Counted from the stretch's first letter, positions 1 through 8,444 are shown. The stretch is DNA of 64,000 bases from Mesorhizobium temperatum (GCF_002284575.1 NZ_NPKJ01000038.1:1-64000), one strand, 5' to 3'. The notes: generated from the letters alone by a model not told the origin. Translations and numbers: made by a program.

Positions 1-15
1 ATGCGCTGGCGATAA

Positions 16-60
16 AACCGGACAACTCACGTGCTACCTAATCCGGACAACTCATCTGCT
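16..60. repeat. Two 20-bp imperfect direct repeats, possible IS end remnant
   Basis: Two 20-base units, at 16-35 and 41-60, share the core CCGGACAACTCA and the ending TGCT, and start 25 bases apart. Closely spaced terminal repeats of this sort occur at the ends of IS21-family elements. No transposase is visible, because the window begins here, so the assignment to an insertion sequence is an inference. It could also be a small regulatory repeat upstream of rpmG. Confidence 0.3.
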
Positions 61-190
61 TACGACAGAGGCAGCCTCACGGGGTTGACTTTCCGGGCGC
101 GTTCTTTATGTGTCGCGCCAAGTTTCCCGCGTCCGGGTGTTTCCCCGTGCTCCAGCGGCCAAAACTCCACGAACATAACGGACTGATACA

Positions 191-358
191 ATGGCCAAAG
201 CCGCAAACATCAAGATCAAGCTTCTGTCGACCGCCGACACCGGTTTCTTCTACGTGACCAGCAAGAACAGCCGCACCAAGACGGACAAGCTGTCGTTTCG
301 CAAATACGATCCGGTCGCCAAGAAGCACGTCGAGTTCAAGGAAACCAAGATCAAGTAA
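191..358 (+). CDS. rpmG: 50S ribosomal protein L33
   Basis: This 55-residue protein begins [19 protein letters not shown] and ends with a basic tail, the normal size and sequence of bacterial L33, a small protein of the large ribosomal subunit near the E site. The four cysteines of zinc-binding L33 paralogues are absent, so this is the C-minus (zinc-independent) form. The gene stands alone and is followed 22 bases after the stop by a strong hairpin terminator. It converges on pleD across a gap of about 540 bases. The assignment is secure. Confidence 0.96.
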   Translation: MAKAANIKIKLLSTADTGFFYVTSKNSRTKTDKLSFRKYDPVAKKHVEFKETKIK

Positions 359-380
359 TCTGGTTTCCTGCTTTAAGCCG

Positions 381-411
381 AAACGCCGCCCCTGTGGGCG
401 GCGTTTTCGTT
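381..411 (+). terminator. Rho-independent terminator of rpmG
   Basis: A perfect 11-bp stem (381-391 with 396-406) encloses the loop CTGT. The stem ends in AAA/TTT and is followed by a T-rich stretch. It lies 22 bases after the rpmG stop codon. Confidence 0.9.
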
Positions 412-899
412 TCAAGGCCTCGAAAAGTCCAAAATTTCCAATGCTTGGCGCAGAGTCTTGATGTCATTTTGAGAATGGGGGCCGGTCGGCGTTTGGCAGC
501 GGTACGAGGAGGCCACTATGTGCCAGCGCCGGCCGGCCGACCCCACGGACCCAGGAGATGCGGCGGACCTGAATCATGGGGTATTCTTCGGATCGACCCG
601 GCGATCTACCCTCGCGCCGGTTCCGTCATTGATCTGCACATTTGCGCAACAGCCTGTGAAAATCAACAATTTCTTAACCAAGCCCGGCGAATCGCTTGCG
701 TTAAGGTAAATTCGTAACCCTGTCGCACTGACTGGATAATCAGGCGTCGGCGCCTGCCTCTGAACTGAGGTCTGTTGAGATTCAGGTGAGGCTGAGTCGA
801 AAATGGCTCCCGAAAACCGGAACGGAGCGTGGTCCGGGTACGCCAGTACCGGAAGCGCAGGACACTGCCATTTGCAGGCCAGCTGAATATCAACGGACC
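412..899. other. Non-coding stretch between rpmG and pleD
   Basis: I see no convincing gene here. The open frames are short, overlap each other and have no recognisable product. The only structure I could make out is a small hairpin at 741-756 (CAGGCG, loop TCGG, CGCCTG). It lies downstream of the pleD stop codon on the minus strand but has no T tract. Confidence 0.5.
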
Positions 900-2273
900 T
901 TACGCCGCGTTGGCGACGACGCGGTTGCGGCCGGCGCTCTTGGCTTCGTAGAGCGCGAGGTCGGCGCGCTTCATCAGCCCGGCAACCGTATCCACGCCCT
1001 TCAGCACCGACGAGACGCCGACGCTGACAGTAACCTCGATCGTCTTGCCGTCATGACCAACGGCAAACGGCATTTGGGCGATTTCGGCGCGAATGCGCTC
1101 TGCGACCTTTTCGGCGACGGCGCCGTCCGTATCCGGCATCACCACGACGAACTCCTCGCCACCGAAGCGGCAGGCGAGATCGATGCCGCGCACATTCTTG
1201 CGCAGCCGCCGCGCGAATTCGCGCAGCACCTCGTCGCCGCCGTCATGGCCATGTGCGTCGTTGATGGTCTTGAAGCGGTCGAGATCGGTGATCATCATCG
1301 ACAGCGGCCGTCGCCGCGCCACGGCACGGTCGAACAGCGTCTGCAGATGGCTGTCGAGGTAACGGCGGTTGTGCAACCCCGTCAGGGCGTCGGTCACCGC
1401 CATCTCGATGGTCTGGGTGACGCTGGCGCGAAGCTGGTCGTTGTAGCGCTTGCGGCGCACTTGCGTGCGCAGCCGAGCGGTCAGCTCCTGCTGGTCGATC
1501 GGCCGCATCAGATAGTCGTTGATGCCGAGCTCGAGGCCGCGGATGATGCGCCCCTCCTCACCCTCCCGCGCCAGAAGGATGATCGGCACGAAACGGGTGC
1601 GATCGAGCGAACGCAGTTGCGAGCAGAGCCTGAGCGGATCGAAATCGGCAAAGGCCGTCGAGATCATCACGCATTCATAGGGCGTCTCGGCGGCCTGGAA
1701 GAAGCCGGCATGCGGATCGGTGGCAATGTCGAGGTCGGCGCTGCCGCGCAGCATTTTCTGGACGCGCTCGAAGGAGGATTTGCGCTCGTCGATCAGCAGA
1801 ACCTTCGGCGCGGTGTCTGCGGATGCGAAGTTGCGGCTCAACAGCTCCTCGATGCCGATATTGCGCGTGGTCGAGGCGCGCAGGCGCAGCTCGTCGGTCA
1901 ACGTCTTCAGCCTGACCAGGCTTTTGACGCGCGTCATCAATTGCAGATCGTTGACCGGCTTGGTCAGAAAATCGTCGGCACCGGCCTCGAGGCCGCGCAC
2001 CCGGTCCGAAACCTGATCGAGCGCGGTGATCATGACGACGGGGATGTGCGATGTCGCCGGATCGCTCTTCAGCCGCCGGCAGACCTCGAACCCGTCCATA
2101 TCAGGCATCATCACGTCGAGCAGCACGACGTCGACCTTGCCGTTTTCGCAGGTCTCGATCGCGTCCAGCCCGTTGGTGGCGGTCAGCACCTCGAAATATT
2201 CGGCAAGCAGCCGGACCTCGAGCAGCCTTACATTGGCAGGGATGTCGTCGACGACGAGGATCCGTGCGGTCAT
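900..2273 (-). CDS. pleD: Response regulator / diguanylate cyclase PleD
   Basis: The 457-residue product has the PleD architecture: a phospho-receiver domain (about 1-120, acidic residues D9-D10, phospho-acceptor D53, K105 in FLTKP), a second degenerate receiver adaptor (about 150-270) and a C-terminal GGDEF domain with the active-site motif GGEEF at 371-375. The inhibitory I-site RxxD is present as RGID nine residues before GGEEF, so product inhibition by c-di-GMP is expected. In Caulobacter, phosphorylated PleD makes c-di-GMP to drive the motile-to-sessile transition. It follows divK by 33 bases on the same strand, so the two are likely co-transcribed. Confidence 0.95.
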   Translation of the reverse strand: MTARILVVDDIPANVRLLEVRLLAEYFEVLTATNGLDAIETCENGKVDVVLLDVMMPDMDGFEVCRRLKSDPATSHIPVVMITALDQVSDRVRGLEAGADDFLTKPVNDLQLMTRVKSLVRLKTLTDELRLRASTTRNIGIEELLSRNFASADTAPKVLLIDERKSSFERVQKMLRGSADLDIATDPHAGFFQAAETPYECVMISTAFADFDPLRLCSQLRSLDRTRFVPIILLAREGEEGRIIRGLELGINDYLMRPIDQQELTARLRTQVRRKRYNDQLRASVTQTIEMAVTDALTGLHNRRYLDSHLQTLFDRAVARRRPLSMMITDLDRFKTINDAHGHDGGDEVLREFARRLRKNVRGIDLACRFGGEEFVVVMPDTDGAVAEKVAERIRAEIAQMPFAVGHDGKTIEVTVSVGVSSVLKGVDTVAGLMKRADLALYEAKSAGRNRVVANAA

Positions 2274-2306
2274 CTTATAAAGCTCCGGCTCGGCTGGAAG
2301 GGCGCA

Positions 2307-2678
2307 TCAGGCGTCGCCCAGATAGGATTTGATGGTTTCTATGAAACGCGGCACCGAGATCGGCTTGGAAATATAGGCTTCGCAGCCACCCTGGCGGATG
2401 CGCTCCTCATCGCCCTTCATCGCGAATGCGGTGACGGCAATGACCGGTATGACATGGAGGTCGTCGTCCTCCTTCAGCCATTTGGTCACTTCCAGCCCCG
2501 ACACTTCGGGCAGTTGGATGTCCATCAAGATGAGGTCCGGCTTGTGCAGTCGCGCCAGATCCAGTGCTTCCAGGCCGTTGCGTGTGCGTACCGTCTCGTA
2601 ACCGCTCGCTTCGATGAGGTCGCGAAAGAGCTTCATGTTGAGCTCATTGTCCTCGACGATCATGACCTTCTTAGGCAT
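2307..2678 (-). CDS. divK: Single-domain response regulator DivK
   Basis: The 123-residue protein is a stand-alone receiver domain beginning [20 protein letters not shown], with acidic residues E9-D10, phospho-acceptor D53 in LMDIQLPE and the conserved lysine in SKPIS. DivK relays phosphorylation between the kinases PleC and DivJ and controls CtrA activity in the alphaproteobacterial cell cycle. An upstream in-frame ATG at 2723 would add 15 residues unlike the family, so I chose 2678, which has GGGACGGGA before it. It is upstream of pleD, the usual arrangement. Confidence 0.94.
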   Translation of the reverse strand: MPKKVMIVEDNELNMKLFRDLIEASGYETVRTRNGLEALDLARLHKPDLILMDIQLPEVSGLEVTKWLKEDDDLHVIPVIAVTAFAMKGDEERIRQGGCEAYISKPISVPRFIETIKSYLGDA

Positions 2679-2913
2679 CAAATTCCCGTCCCGGCCTGCC
2701 TTCCGCTCGAAGGTTGCCGTCATGCGCCCTCGCCGGTACGCACCAAACCCTGCTCGACTCTACGGCAATATAATTGACGAAACGGAAACCGGCTGCTGGA
2801 AAAGCTTCGGATTTCACCTCGAACACCGCATTGCAGAGCTAGATGGCTTGCCGCAGGCGACGCTTGCGATTACTGCCAAAAAGAGACTCATTCCACCGCG
2901 CAGAAAGGTAGTG

Positions 2914-3213
2914 ATGGCAAACGCAGCGTCAATGCGCGAGGAAGCGGAAACCATTGCCGTGAAGGCATTGGGCTTCGTCGCCGCCGATCCGGAACTTCTG
3001 CCCCGTTTCCTGGCGATCACCGGCATCGAGGCGCATTCCATCCGCCAGGCCGCCGGCGAGCCGGGGTTCCTGGCCGGCGGGCTGCAGTTCATCCTCGCCC
3101 ACGAGCCGACGCTCATGCGGTTCGCGGAGGAAACCGGCACGCCGCCGGCTTCCGTCGGCAAGGCGCTGCGGGCGCTGCCGCTTGGCGACGACGACCATGA
3201 GCATTCGATATGA
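2914..3213 (+). CDS. DUF3572 family protein
   Basis: This 99-residue, mostly helical acidic protein begins MANAASMREEAETIAVKALGF and contains the stretch LPRFLAITGIEAHSIRQAA. From memory this matches DUF3572, a family of small alphaproteobacterial proteins of unknown function often found near divK. The chosen ATG has AGAAAGG five bases upstream. An adjoining GTG at 2911 would add one residue. It is divergent from divK. There is no signal peptide or membrane segment, so it is probably cytoplasmic. Confidence 0.75.
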   Translation: MANAASMREEAETIAVKALGFVAADPELLPRFLAITGIEAHSIRQAAGEPGFLAGGLQFILAHEPTLMRFAEETGTPPASVGKALRALPLGDDDHEHSI

Positions 3214-3237
3214 GCGACGATCGGATCGCGAAAACGC

Positions 3238-4731
3238 CTACGGCGTCGTTTCTTCTTCGCTGTCGTCGCCTTCATCATTCGCAACCGGATCGGCCGGCTT
3301 CACCATGACACCATTGACCGTGACCGAACCGTCCGGCTTGCCGTTGACGATCCATTCGATGCGGCCGTCCGGCAGCGTCTTGCCGAATCCCTTGATCGCA
3401 AGCGCCACCGGCACATATTGCGCGGCTTCCGGCTCCGACTTCGCCGCCGCCTGCAGGCTTTCCACAATTCTGTCGTAGCCTGCGATATCGATCGTCACAT
3501 TTGCCTCCGGCTTCATGCCGGGGAACGTCATCTCGCCCTCCATCGCGATTTCCATGTCGCCGTTCTTCACCGTGCTGTGGCCGATGACAAATTTCGGCGT
3601 CTTAGCCATGAAATCAGCTTTGATCTGATCGCCAAAGTCCGCCGGCAGCGGCGGATTCTTGTTTAGATCAAAGGCTTCGATCGCCTTTTTCGCCATGCTG
3701 TCGAGATCGATATTGGCGCCGCCGAAATTCAGATTGATGTCGGTGGGCAGCAGCGCCGTACCCCAGGCGGGCATAAGATTCGGAGGGATCGTCAATCCTG
3801 CGGCCTTGATCGTATAGTTGATTGCTCCGTTCTGGGCGATGCCGTCGGACCCGAAGCTGGTGCCCAGCTCCGCCGCACTGAAATGCCCGACCGGGCTTTC
3901 GACACTGATATCCTTGAGCCCGTAGCTTCCGTCGATCCGCTCCCACAGCGGCAGCGCGGCGAGCAAAAGCGATTTGAGCTGCGCCTGGTTGGCCTTCAGC
4001 TTGGCTTCGTCTTCATTGGCGACGGCAAATGCCAGCAGATCGAGAAACGGCTTTGTCCTCAAGCCTTTGCCGGTCGCATTCACCGACAGCTCTGGCGATT
4101 TGATCGTAAGCGGGAATTTCAGCCCGCTTTTGGGGTCGTCAAAATCAAGCGCTTCGGCGAAATCGGCGACCGTCTGCGTCGCGGTGAAATCCACGCCGCC
4201 ATTCACAGCTTTGGTTGCATTCATGGTGGCAGTACCGGCGCCGGTGCTCACCTCCGCGCGCTGCATGGTGTCCCGGGATTCCATCGTCATTCCGGCCATC
4301 GAGTGTGTGGCGCTGGTGAAAGCCGCCAATTCGGGATCGTAGACGCCGGAAAACTTGCCGTCTGTAATCGAGAACTGCATGCTCTGCAGGCCCTCTGGCC
4401 CCTTGAACTCGAAGGACCCGCTTTGCGACACATCCGCCGAGACGCTCCATGTCCCGTTGCTGCTCGGCTTGACGAGCAATGCGTAGGGGCTGAAGTCGAA
4501 CTTGAAGGAATGCTGCGCCGCCAGCAGGTCCACGACAGGTTTGACGTCGACAGCGAGTTTGTAAGCGTCGCCTTCCACGGAAACCTTCAGGAGACCGCGG
4601 TCGATCGCCTGCTTGCCGACATAGCGGGACAGATTTTCGGAGAGCTGCTTCGCACGCTCGCTGTCAACGGTCTGGCCGAAGGCGGGCGCGCTGAGCGCGA
4701 GGACAAAGACGGCCGGCAGAACACGCTTCAC
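3238..4731 (-). CDS. Secreted or periplasmic protein of unknown function
   Basis: The 497-residue product has a clear Sec signal peptide (MKRVLPAVFVLALSAPAFG, cleavage near residue 19) and then a long region rich in alternating polar and hydrophobic residues, suggesting beta structure with no further membrane helices. The C-terminus is acidic (DEGDDSEEE). The pattern, including NVTIDIAGYD and TLPDGRIEWIVNG, resembles rhizobial periplasmic proteins annotated DUF2125-like, but I cannot confirm the family. It converges on the DUF3572 gene with a 24-base gap. Confidence 0.7.
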   Translation of the reverse strand: MKRVLPAVFVLALSAPAFGQTVDSERAKQLSENLSRYVGKQAIDRGLLKVSVEGDAYKLAVDVKPVVDLLAAQHSFKFDFSPYALLVKPSSNGTWSVSADVSQSGSFEFKGPEGLQSMQFSITDGKFSGVYDPELAAFTSATHSMAGMTMESRDTMQRAEVSTGAGTATMNATKAVNGGVDFTATQTVADFAEALDFDDPKSGLKFPLTIKSPELSVNATGKGLRTKPFLDLLAFAVANEDEAKLKANQAQLKSLLLAALPLWERIDGSYGLKDISVESPVGHFSAAELGTSFGSDGIAQNGAINYTIKAAGLTIPPNLMPAWGTALLPTDINLNFGGANIDLDSMAKKAIEAFDLNKNPPLPADFGDQIKADFMAKTPKFVIGHSTVKNGDMEIAMEGEMTFPGMKPEANVTIDIAGYDRIVESLQAAAKSEPEAAQYVPVALAIKGFGKTLPDGRIEWIVNGKPDGSVTVNGVMVKPADPVANDEGDDSEEETTP

Positions 4732-4844
4732 GCAGAATCTCCGTTGCTATTCTTATGGTAGAAAACTCCAGATGTAACCGTAAGCAGAAACGGGCAAGGT
4801 GCAATCCCTCCTGGGCGCTAGTAGCCGATCTGTACCGATCCTTC

Positions 4845-4999
4845 GCGCCCCCTCTGCCCTGCCGGACATCTCCCACTTGGGGGGAGATCGGCCGTCACCA
4901 ACGCCTTCGCGAATGGCGACCGTCGCAGGAGTTAGCGGAGCGCCAAAGCAGCCAATCTCCCCCCTTGTGGGGGAGATGTCCGGCAGGACAGAGGGGCGC
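4845..4999. repeat. RIME-like palindromic intergenic element
   Basis: About 155 bases bounded by inverted arms (GCGCCCCCTCTG at the left, CAGAGGGGCGC at the right). Inside each arm is a hairpin of the form ATCTCCC...GGGAGAT, giving a double-stem structure. It fills the gap between the genes ending at 5027 and beginning at 4731. It resembles rhizobial intergenic mosaic elements and is related in plan, not in detail, to the copies at 19205 and 22837. Confidence 0.75.
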
Positions 5000-5026
5000 T
5001 GTCCCTCCGGCATCAACAGTGGAGCT

Positions 5027-6448
5027 TCACGTCGCCTTCTTCGGCGTGACGACGCAAGCGGCGCGGGCATTGAGCAGGCCCCAGCCGAAGACGGCGTCCT
5101 TTCCCGGCGCGCCGAGATCTTCCGCCGACTTGCCGAGCGCGTCATGAATGTCGGCTGCGGAGGCGTTGCTGTTTGCCGATTTCATCAACGCCGCTGCGGC
5201 GGCAACAAATGGCGCCGCGAAGGAGGTGCCGGTCTTCGGCCGTGCGCCGCTGACCGACGCGGCCGTCCATACTTCGACGCCGGGGGCGGCCAGATCGATA
5301 TGCTCGCCGCGGCCGGCACGCCTGTAGGGACGTTTCATGCGGTCCACCGCCGTCACCGCGATCACGTCCGCGTATGCCGCCGGATAGGCAGGTTCGGCGT
5401 TGGGACCTCCGTTGCCGGCGGCAGCGACGATCACCATGCCGTGTTCGGAAAGTTTTCGGACAAACTGCTCGAGAAGAGCATTCGCAGGACCCGACAGGCT
5501 CATATTCGTCACCTGCACGCCGCGCCCGGAAAGAAGATCGAGCGCGCGAAGAAGGTCATAGACCTCCGAGCGGTCATCCTGGCGATCGCCGCGGTGAAAC
5601 GCATCGACCGCGATGAGCCTGGCGTGCGGCAGGAGGCCGGGGGTACGGCTGTCGGCGCCACCGACAAGCAGGGCCGCGACGGCGGTGCCGTGCTGGCGGC
5701 CGGACTCGGGAACGCCGTCGTCCGACAGGCGAATAACTTCGACCCGTCCTTTCGAGAAGGCGGCATGCGCAGGATTGATCGCCGTGTCGATAAGGCCGAT
5801 CGTGACATTGCCACCGCAGCCGGCGGGCAGGCCGGTATCAGCCGGCCAGCCGATCAGGTCAGCGGCGGCGCAGTGCGGTCCGGCACATTCGATTTCTTGT
5901 CCGGGCCGGTAGTAATGCACGAAATCTGCCGTCGACTGCGGAGCGGCATCGATGACAAGATCGCGCGCAGCCTCCAGCGGCATATTGGGTGGTATGCGCA
6001 GCCGAACCAGCTCCGATCCAAGAAGCTGAATGTCGGCGCGGTCGAGGACGGTGAAGCCCGTTGCCTGAAGCTGACCGATCTCGGCCGAACTCAGCCCGGT
6101 CGCCACGATCTGGTCCGGCGCCCGAGACGGCAATGGGACGGCTGGCCGTTGCGCACGCCTGCCGCCGCGTCTTGGCGGGCGCGGAATAAACCGATCGGTC
6201 AGCGTGCGAAACAGATTCGGTCCAGTCGACCGGCGGGGCGCCGTTCCCGACCCACCAGACGACGAGCCGGATTGGCCGCCGTCATCGCCACCATCGTCAC
6301 CACCACCATCGTCATCAGCGAACGCCGATTTTGGTCCGAACCCGCCGAGCGCCAGCTGGCCGCTCGGCGCCTGAAGATCGACCATTAACGCGACGACTAC
6401 CCAGAAAGGCAGCAGGGCTCTTGGTCTCAGCCATGAGGTGGCGCCCAT
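5027..6448 (-). CDS. Subtilisin-like serine protease (S8 family), exported
   Basis: With the start at 6448 the protein has 473 residues. Order: an N-terminal hydrophobic signal or anchor (about 8-25), a low-complexity Gly/Asp/Ser linker (about 45-68), a prodomain-like region, then an S8 peptidase domain with the triad Asp221 (GLIDTAINP), His253 (RQHGTAVAALLVG) and Ser409 (KTGTSFAAP), and oxyanion Asn346 (AAAGNGG). I chose 6448 because GAGGGAG lies five bases upstream and because the ATG at 6514 would be almost on the predicted transcription start. It is divergent from the ECF sigma gene and carries a matching ECF-type promoter. Its substrate is unknown; action is probably in the periplasm or outside the cell. 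Confidence 0.9.
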   Translation of the reverse strand: MGATSWLRPRALLPFWVVVALMVDLQAPSGQLALGGFGPKSAFADDDGGGDDGGDDGGQSGSSSGGSGTAPRRSTGPNLFRTLTDRFIPRPPRRGGRRAQRPAVPLPSRAPDQIVATGLSSAEIGQLQATGFTVLDRADIQLLGSELVRLRIPPNMPLEAARDLVIDAAPQSTADFVHYYRPGQEIECAGPHCAAADLIGWPADTGLPAGCGGNVTIGLIDTAINPAHAAFSKGRVEVIRLSDDGVPESGRQHGTAVAALLVGGADSRTPGLLPHARLIAVDAFHRGDRQDDRSEVYDLLRALDLLSGRGVQVTNMSLSGPANALLEQFVRKLSEHGMVIVAAAGNGGPNAEPAYPAAYADVIAVTAVDRMKRPYRRAGRGEHIDLAAPGVEVWTAASVSGARPKTGTSFAAPFVAAAAALMKSANSNASAADIHDALGKSAEDLGAPGKDAVFGWGLLNARAACVVTPKKAT

Positions 6449-6533
6449 AATCTCCCTCAGATTCCGGCCGTCGCCGATTTTCAACATCGCGAGGCTAGCG
6501 GACCTATCCGGCAATAAGCTAGCTTTGCGAGGA

Positions 6534-6558
6534 AACGGGCGCGGGGCCGCTTTATTCC
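6534..6558 (-). promoter_or_regulatory. ECF-type promoter of the protease gene
   Basis: Read on the minus strand, GGAAT (6558-6554) is followed by AAA, and CGTT (6537-6534) lies exactly 16 bases after GGAAT. The same elements with the same spacing precede the genes starting at 8030 and 9562. The implied transcription start near 6525 leaves a leader of about 77 bases before the ATG at 6448. It overlaps the region just upstream of the divergent sigma gene. Confidence 0.75.
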
Positions 6559-6576
6559 GAAAAAACTTGGAGCAAC

Positions 6577-7119
6577 ATGCCGGAAAAAACCGACCGCGTC
6601 CAAGACCAGCTTATCGCTTTTCTCCCGAATCTCCGCCGGTTCGCGATTGCGCTCTGCCGGTCCCGCGATATGGCGGACGATCTCGTTCAGCGCGCCTGCG
6701 AACGGGCGCTTGCCAACGAGCAGCGTTTCGAGCAACGGACGCGCTTCGACGCGTGGATGTTCAAGATTCTCCGAAATCTGTGGATCGATGACATCCGCAG
6801 GCGCAAGGTCGCCGGCCCGCAGGACGATATCGACGAGCGCCATGACATCGCCGGCATTTCCGGCGAGCGCGAGATGGAGGCGCGGCTGGCGCTGAACAGC
6901 GTGGCGCAAGCCATCGGCGAACTCGCCGGCGATCAGCGCGACGTGCTGCTTCTGGTCTGTGTCGAAGAGCTTTCCTACAAGGAAGCCGCGGAAGTCCTTG
7001 CCGTGCCGATCGGGACGGTGATGAGCAGGCTGGCCCGGGCGAGGAAGAATCTGGCGGAGGCGACGGGAATATCCATGGCTCCCACCCGTTCTGCGGTCAC
7101 AAAAGGGGCTAGCAAATGA
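6577..7119 (+). CDS. ECF-family RNA polymerase sigma factor
   Basis: This 180-residue protein has the two-domain ECF layout: region 2 (about 15-85, including SRDMADDLVQRACERAL and FDAWMFKILRNLWIDDIRRR) and region 4 (about 110-165, with the helix-turn-helix LSYKEAAEVLAVPIGTVMSRL). There is no C-terminal sensor extension. Its stop codon overlaps the start of the anti-sigma gene (ATGA at 7116-7119), implying translational coupling. Three nearby promoters with GGAAT-N16-CGTT are its likely targets. I see no such promoter in front of its own gene on the plus strand, so autoregulation is not evident. Confidence 0.93.
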   Translation: MPEKTDRVQDQLIAFLPNLRRFAIALCRSRDMADDLVQRACERALANEQRFEQRTRFDAWMFKILRNLWIDDIRRRKVAGPQDDIDERHDIAGISGEREMEARLALNSVAQAIGELAGDQRDVLLLVCVEELSYKEAAEVLAVPIGTVMSRLARARKNLAEATGISMAPTRSAVTKGASK

Positions 7120-7904
7120 ACGAAGAGACTTTTTCGGACGAGATCCTGATGCGCTTCGCCGATGGTGAGCTTGATCCGGACACGGTCGCCAGGATCGAGC
7201 AGGCGATGGAAATCGACGACCGTCTGGTTACCAGGATTGCCATGTTCATCGAAACCAGGGCGCAGGCGCAGGCCGCGCTGAAGCCGCTGCTCGACGAGCC
7301 GGTTCCCGAAAAGCTTGTCGCGGCCGTCGAGCAAATGATCGAGGCCAAGCGCGCCGGCGAGAAGACGGAAGCATCGGTATTGCCCTTCGGCGGCGGGCGC
7401 ATAGCGGGACCGCCATCGAGGTCTCAATGGATGCTGCCGATTGCTGCCTCTCTCGCGGCGGCCGTTGTCGGCGGGCTCGCCGGGTATTGGGCAGCAGGCA
7501 CCAACGAACGCACGCCGGGCGGGCTGTGGGTTGCCGGCGTCATCAGGCCGGCCCTGGCCCAAGCCCTTGCAACGGTCGAATCCGGCAAGGAAATCAGGCT
7601 CGCCGGGATCAGCGATCGGTTCCGGGCAATCGCAACGTTCCGTAACGATGCGCAGGATTTGTGCCGCGAATTCGAGGTCGACTCGCAGGACCGCTCGACG
7701 GTGGTATCGGTTGCCTGCCGTTCCGGCGACGAATGGCGCGTCAGCTTCGCGGTCGTGGCGCCCGGCGACGCCGGAGGCTATGCCCCGGCCTCGTCGACCG
7801 AAGCCCTGGACGCCTATCTTTCGGCGATTGAAGCAGGCGCTCCGATGTCAGCCGAGGAGGAAGGCCAAGCGCTGGACGAGGTCCGTCGGAAGGACCGGAA
7901 GTGA
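7116..7904 (+). CDS. Membrane-anchored anti-sigma factor
   Basis: The 262-residue product has an N-terminal cytoplasmic part (1-100) with the anti-sigma signature SDEILMRFADGELDPDTVARIE, one transmembrane helix (about 106-127, LPIAASLAAAVVGGLAGYW) and a periplasmic domain. The latter contains two cysteines, Cys183 (DLCREFE) and Cys201 (VACRSGDEWRV), the only ones in the protein, which may form a disulfide. The N-terminal region lacks the His/Cys zinc motif of ZAS anti-sigma factors. Overlap with the sigma gene supports a cognate pair. The periplasmic domain presumably senses an envelope signal; that is inference. Confidence 0.87.
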   Translation: MNEETFSDEILMRFADGELDPDTVARIEQAMEIDDRLVTRIAMFIETRAQAQAALKPLLDEPVPEKLVAAVEQMIEAKRAGEKTEASVLPFGGGRIAGPPSRSQWMLPIAASLAAAVVGGLAGYWAAGTNERTPGGLWVAGVIRPALAQALATVESGKEIRLAGISDRFRAIATFRNDAQDLCREFEVDSQDRSTVVSVACRSGDEWRVSFAVVAPGDAGGYAPASSTEALDAYLSAIEAGAPMSAEEEGQALDEVRRKDRK

Positions 7905-7953
7905 AGCTGCAACGGCCCGGCTTTTTCTGAATGGAAACAGGCTTTCGATGAAT

Positions 7954-7978
7954 GGAATAAAGCCGGCAATCGCCCGTT
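7954..7978 (+). promoter_or_regulatory. ECF-type promoter of the Ser/Asn-repeat gene
   Basis: GGAAT at 7954-7958 (extended to GGAATAAA) and CGTT at 7975-7978 are separated by exactly 16 bases, matching the promoters at 6534-6558 and 9593-9617. The predicted start of transcription near 7986 gives a leader of about 45 bases to the ATG at 8030. It lies just after the anti-sigma gene, so the repeat gene may be transcribed separately from the sigma operon. Confidence 0.75.
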
Positions 7979-8029
7979 ACTCCGCCGGACCGCAACTGCC
8001 GGTCCAGCCTGAAACAAGGAGTAACTACC

Positions 8030-8377
8030 ATGACAAGACACTGGAAACTCAAGTCGACACTGGTCGCAGGAATGGCAGCGCTCGCGAGCACCGCGGCGCA
8101 GGCGAAGGAGTATCCCGCGGCGCCATCGCAAACCGAGCGTCCGCCGGCCGCAATGACCAGCCAAAGCGACGGTGCCTTCATCGTCGCGGGCAACAGTTCG
8201 TCAAATTCGAGCTCCAATTCGTCGAGCAATTCGAGTTCGAACTCGTCGTCCAACAGTTCATCGAATTCCAGCTCCAATTCATCGAGCAACTCGAATTCGA
8301 ACTCATCGTCGAACAGCTCCTCCAATTCGAACTCGAACGGTTCGGATCGTGGGTGGTCGCGCAACTGGCGGCGTTGA
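8030..8377 (+). CDS. Secreted Ser/Asn low-complexity repeat protein
   Basis: This 115-residue protein has a Sec signal peptide (1-25, ending AQA), a short linker, and from Asn55 to Asn103 an almost pure run of SSSN and SN repeats, then a basic aromatic tail (GSDRGWSRNWRR). The start has AAGGAG eight bases upstream. The Ser codons vary between TCG, TCC, TCA, AGC and AGT and the Asn codons between AAC and AAT, so the repeat is kept at protein level rather than being a fresh DNA slippage product. The function is unknown. Its ECF-type promoter ties it to the local sigma factor and protease. A structural or adhesive surface role, or a protease substrate, is speculation. Confidence 0.8.
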   Translation: MTRHWKLKSTLVAGMAALASTAAQAKEYPAAPSQTERPPAAMTSQSDGAFIVAGNSSSNSSSNSSSNSSSNSSSNSSSNSSSNSSSNSNSNSSSNSSSNSNSNGSDRGWSRNWRR

Positions 8378-8444
8378 CGTCGGCCGGGCGATAGAGCGAC
8401 GGCGCGCTTCGACTTGTGTCCGCCGCTTTAGCAATCCACGGAGG

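Noticed and set aside
786..2777. A 663-codon plus-strand frame
   Set aside because: It is antisense to pleD and divK. It has no motif or start context, and the real genes are well supported.
6449..6514. Upstream start for the protease
   Set aside because: The ATG at 6514 is only about 10 bases after the predicted transcription start, while GAGGGAG lies before the ATG at 6448.
8192..8338. Short tandem DNA repeats that could suggest a CRISPR array
   Set aside because: The units are 12 bases with no unique spacers, and they encode the Ser/Asn repeat protein.
7741..8364. Minus-strand frame with repeated LEFDE-type acidic units
   Set aside because: It is the reverse complement of the SSSN repeat. 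The plus-strand frame has the signal peptide, ribosome site and matched promoter.
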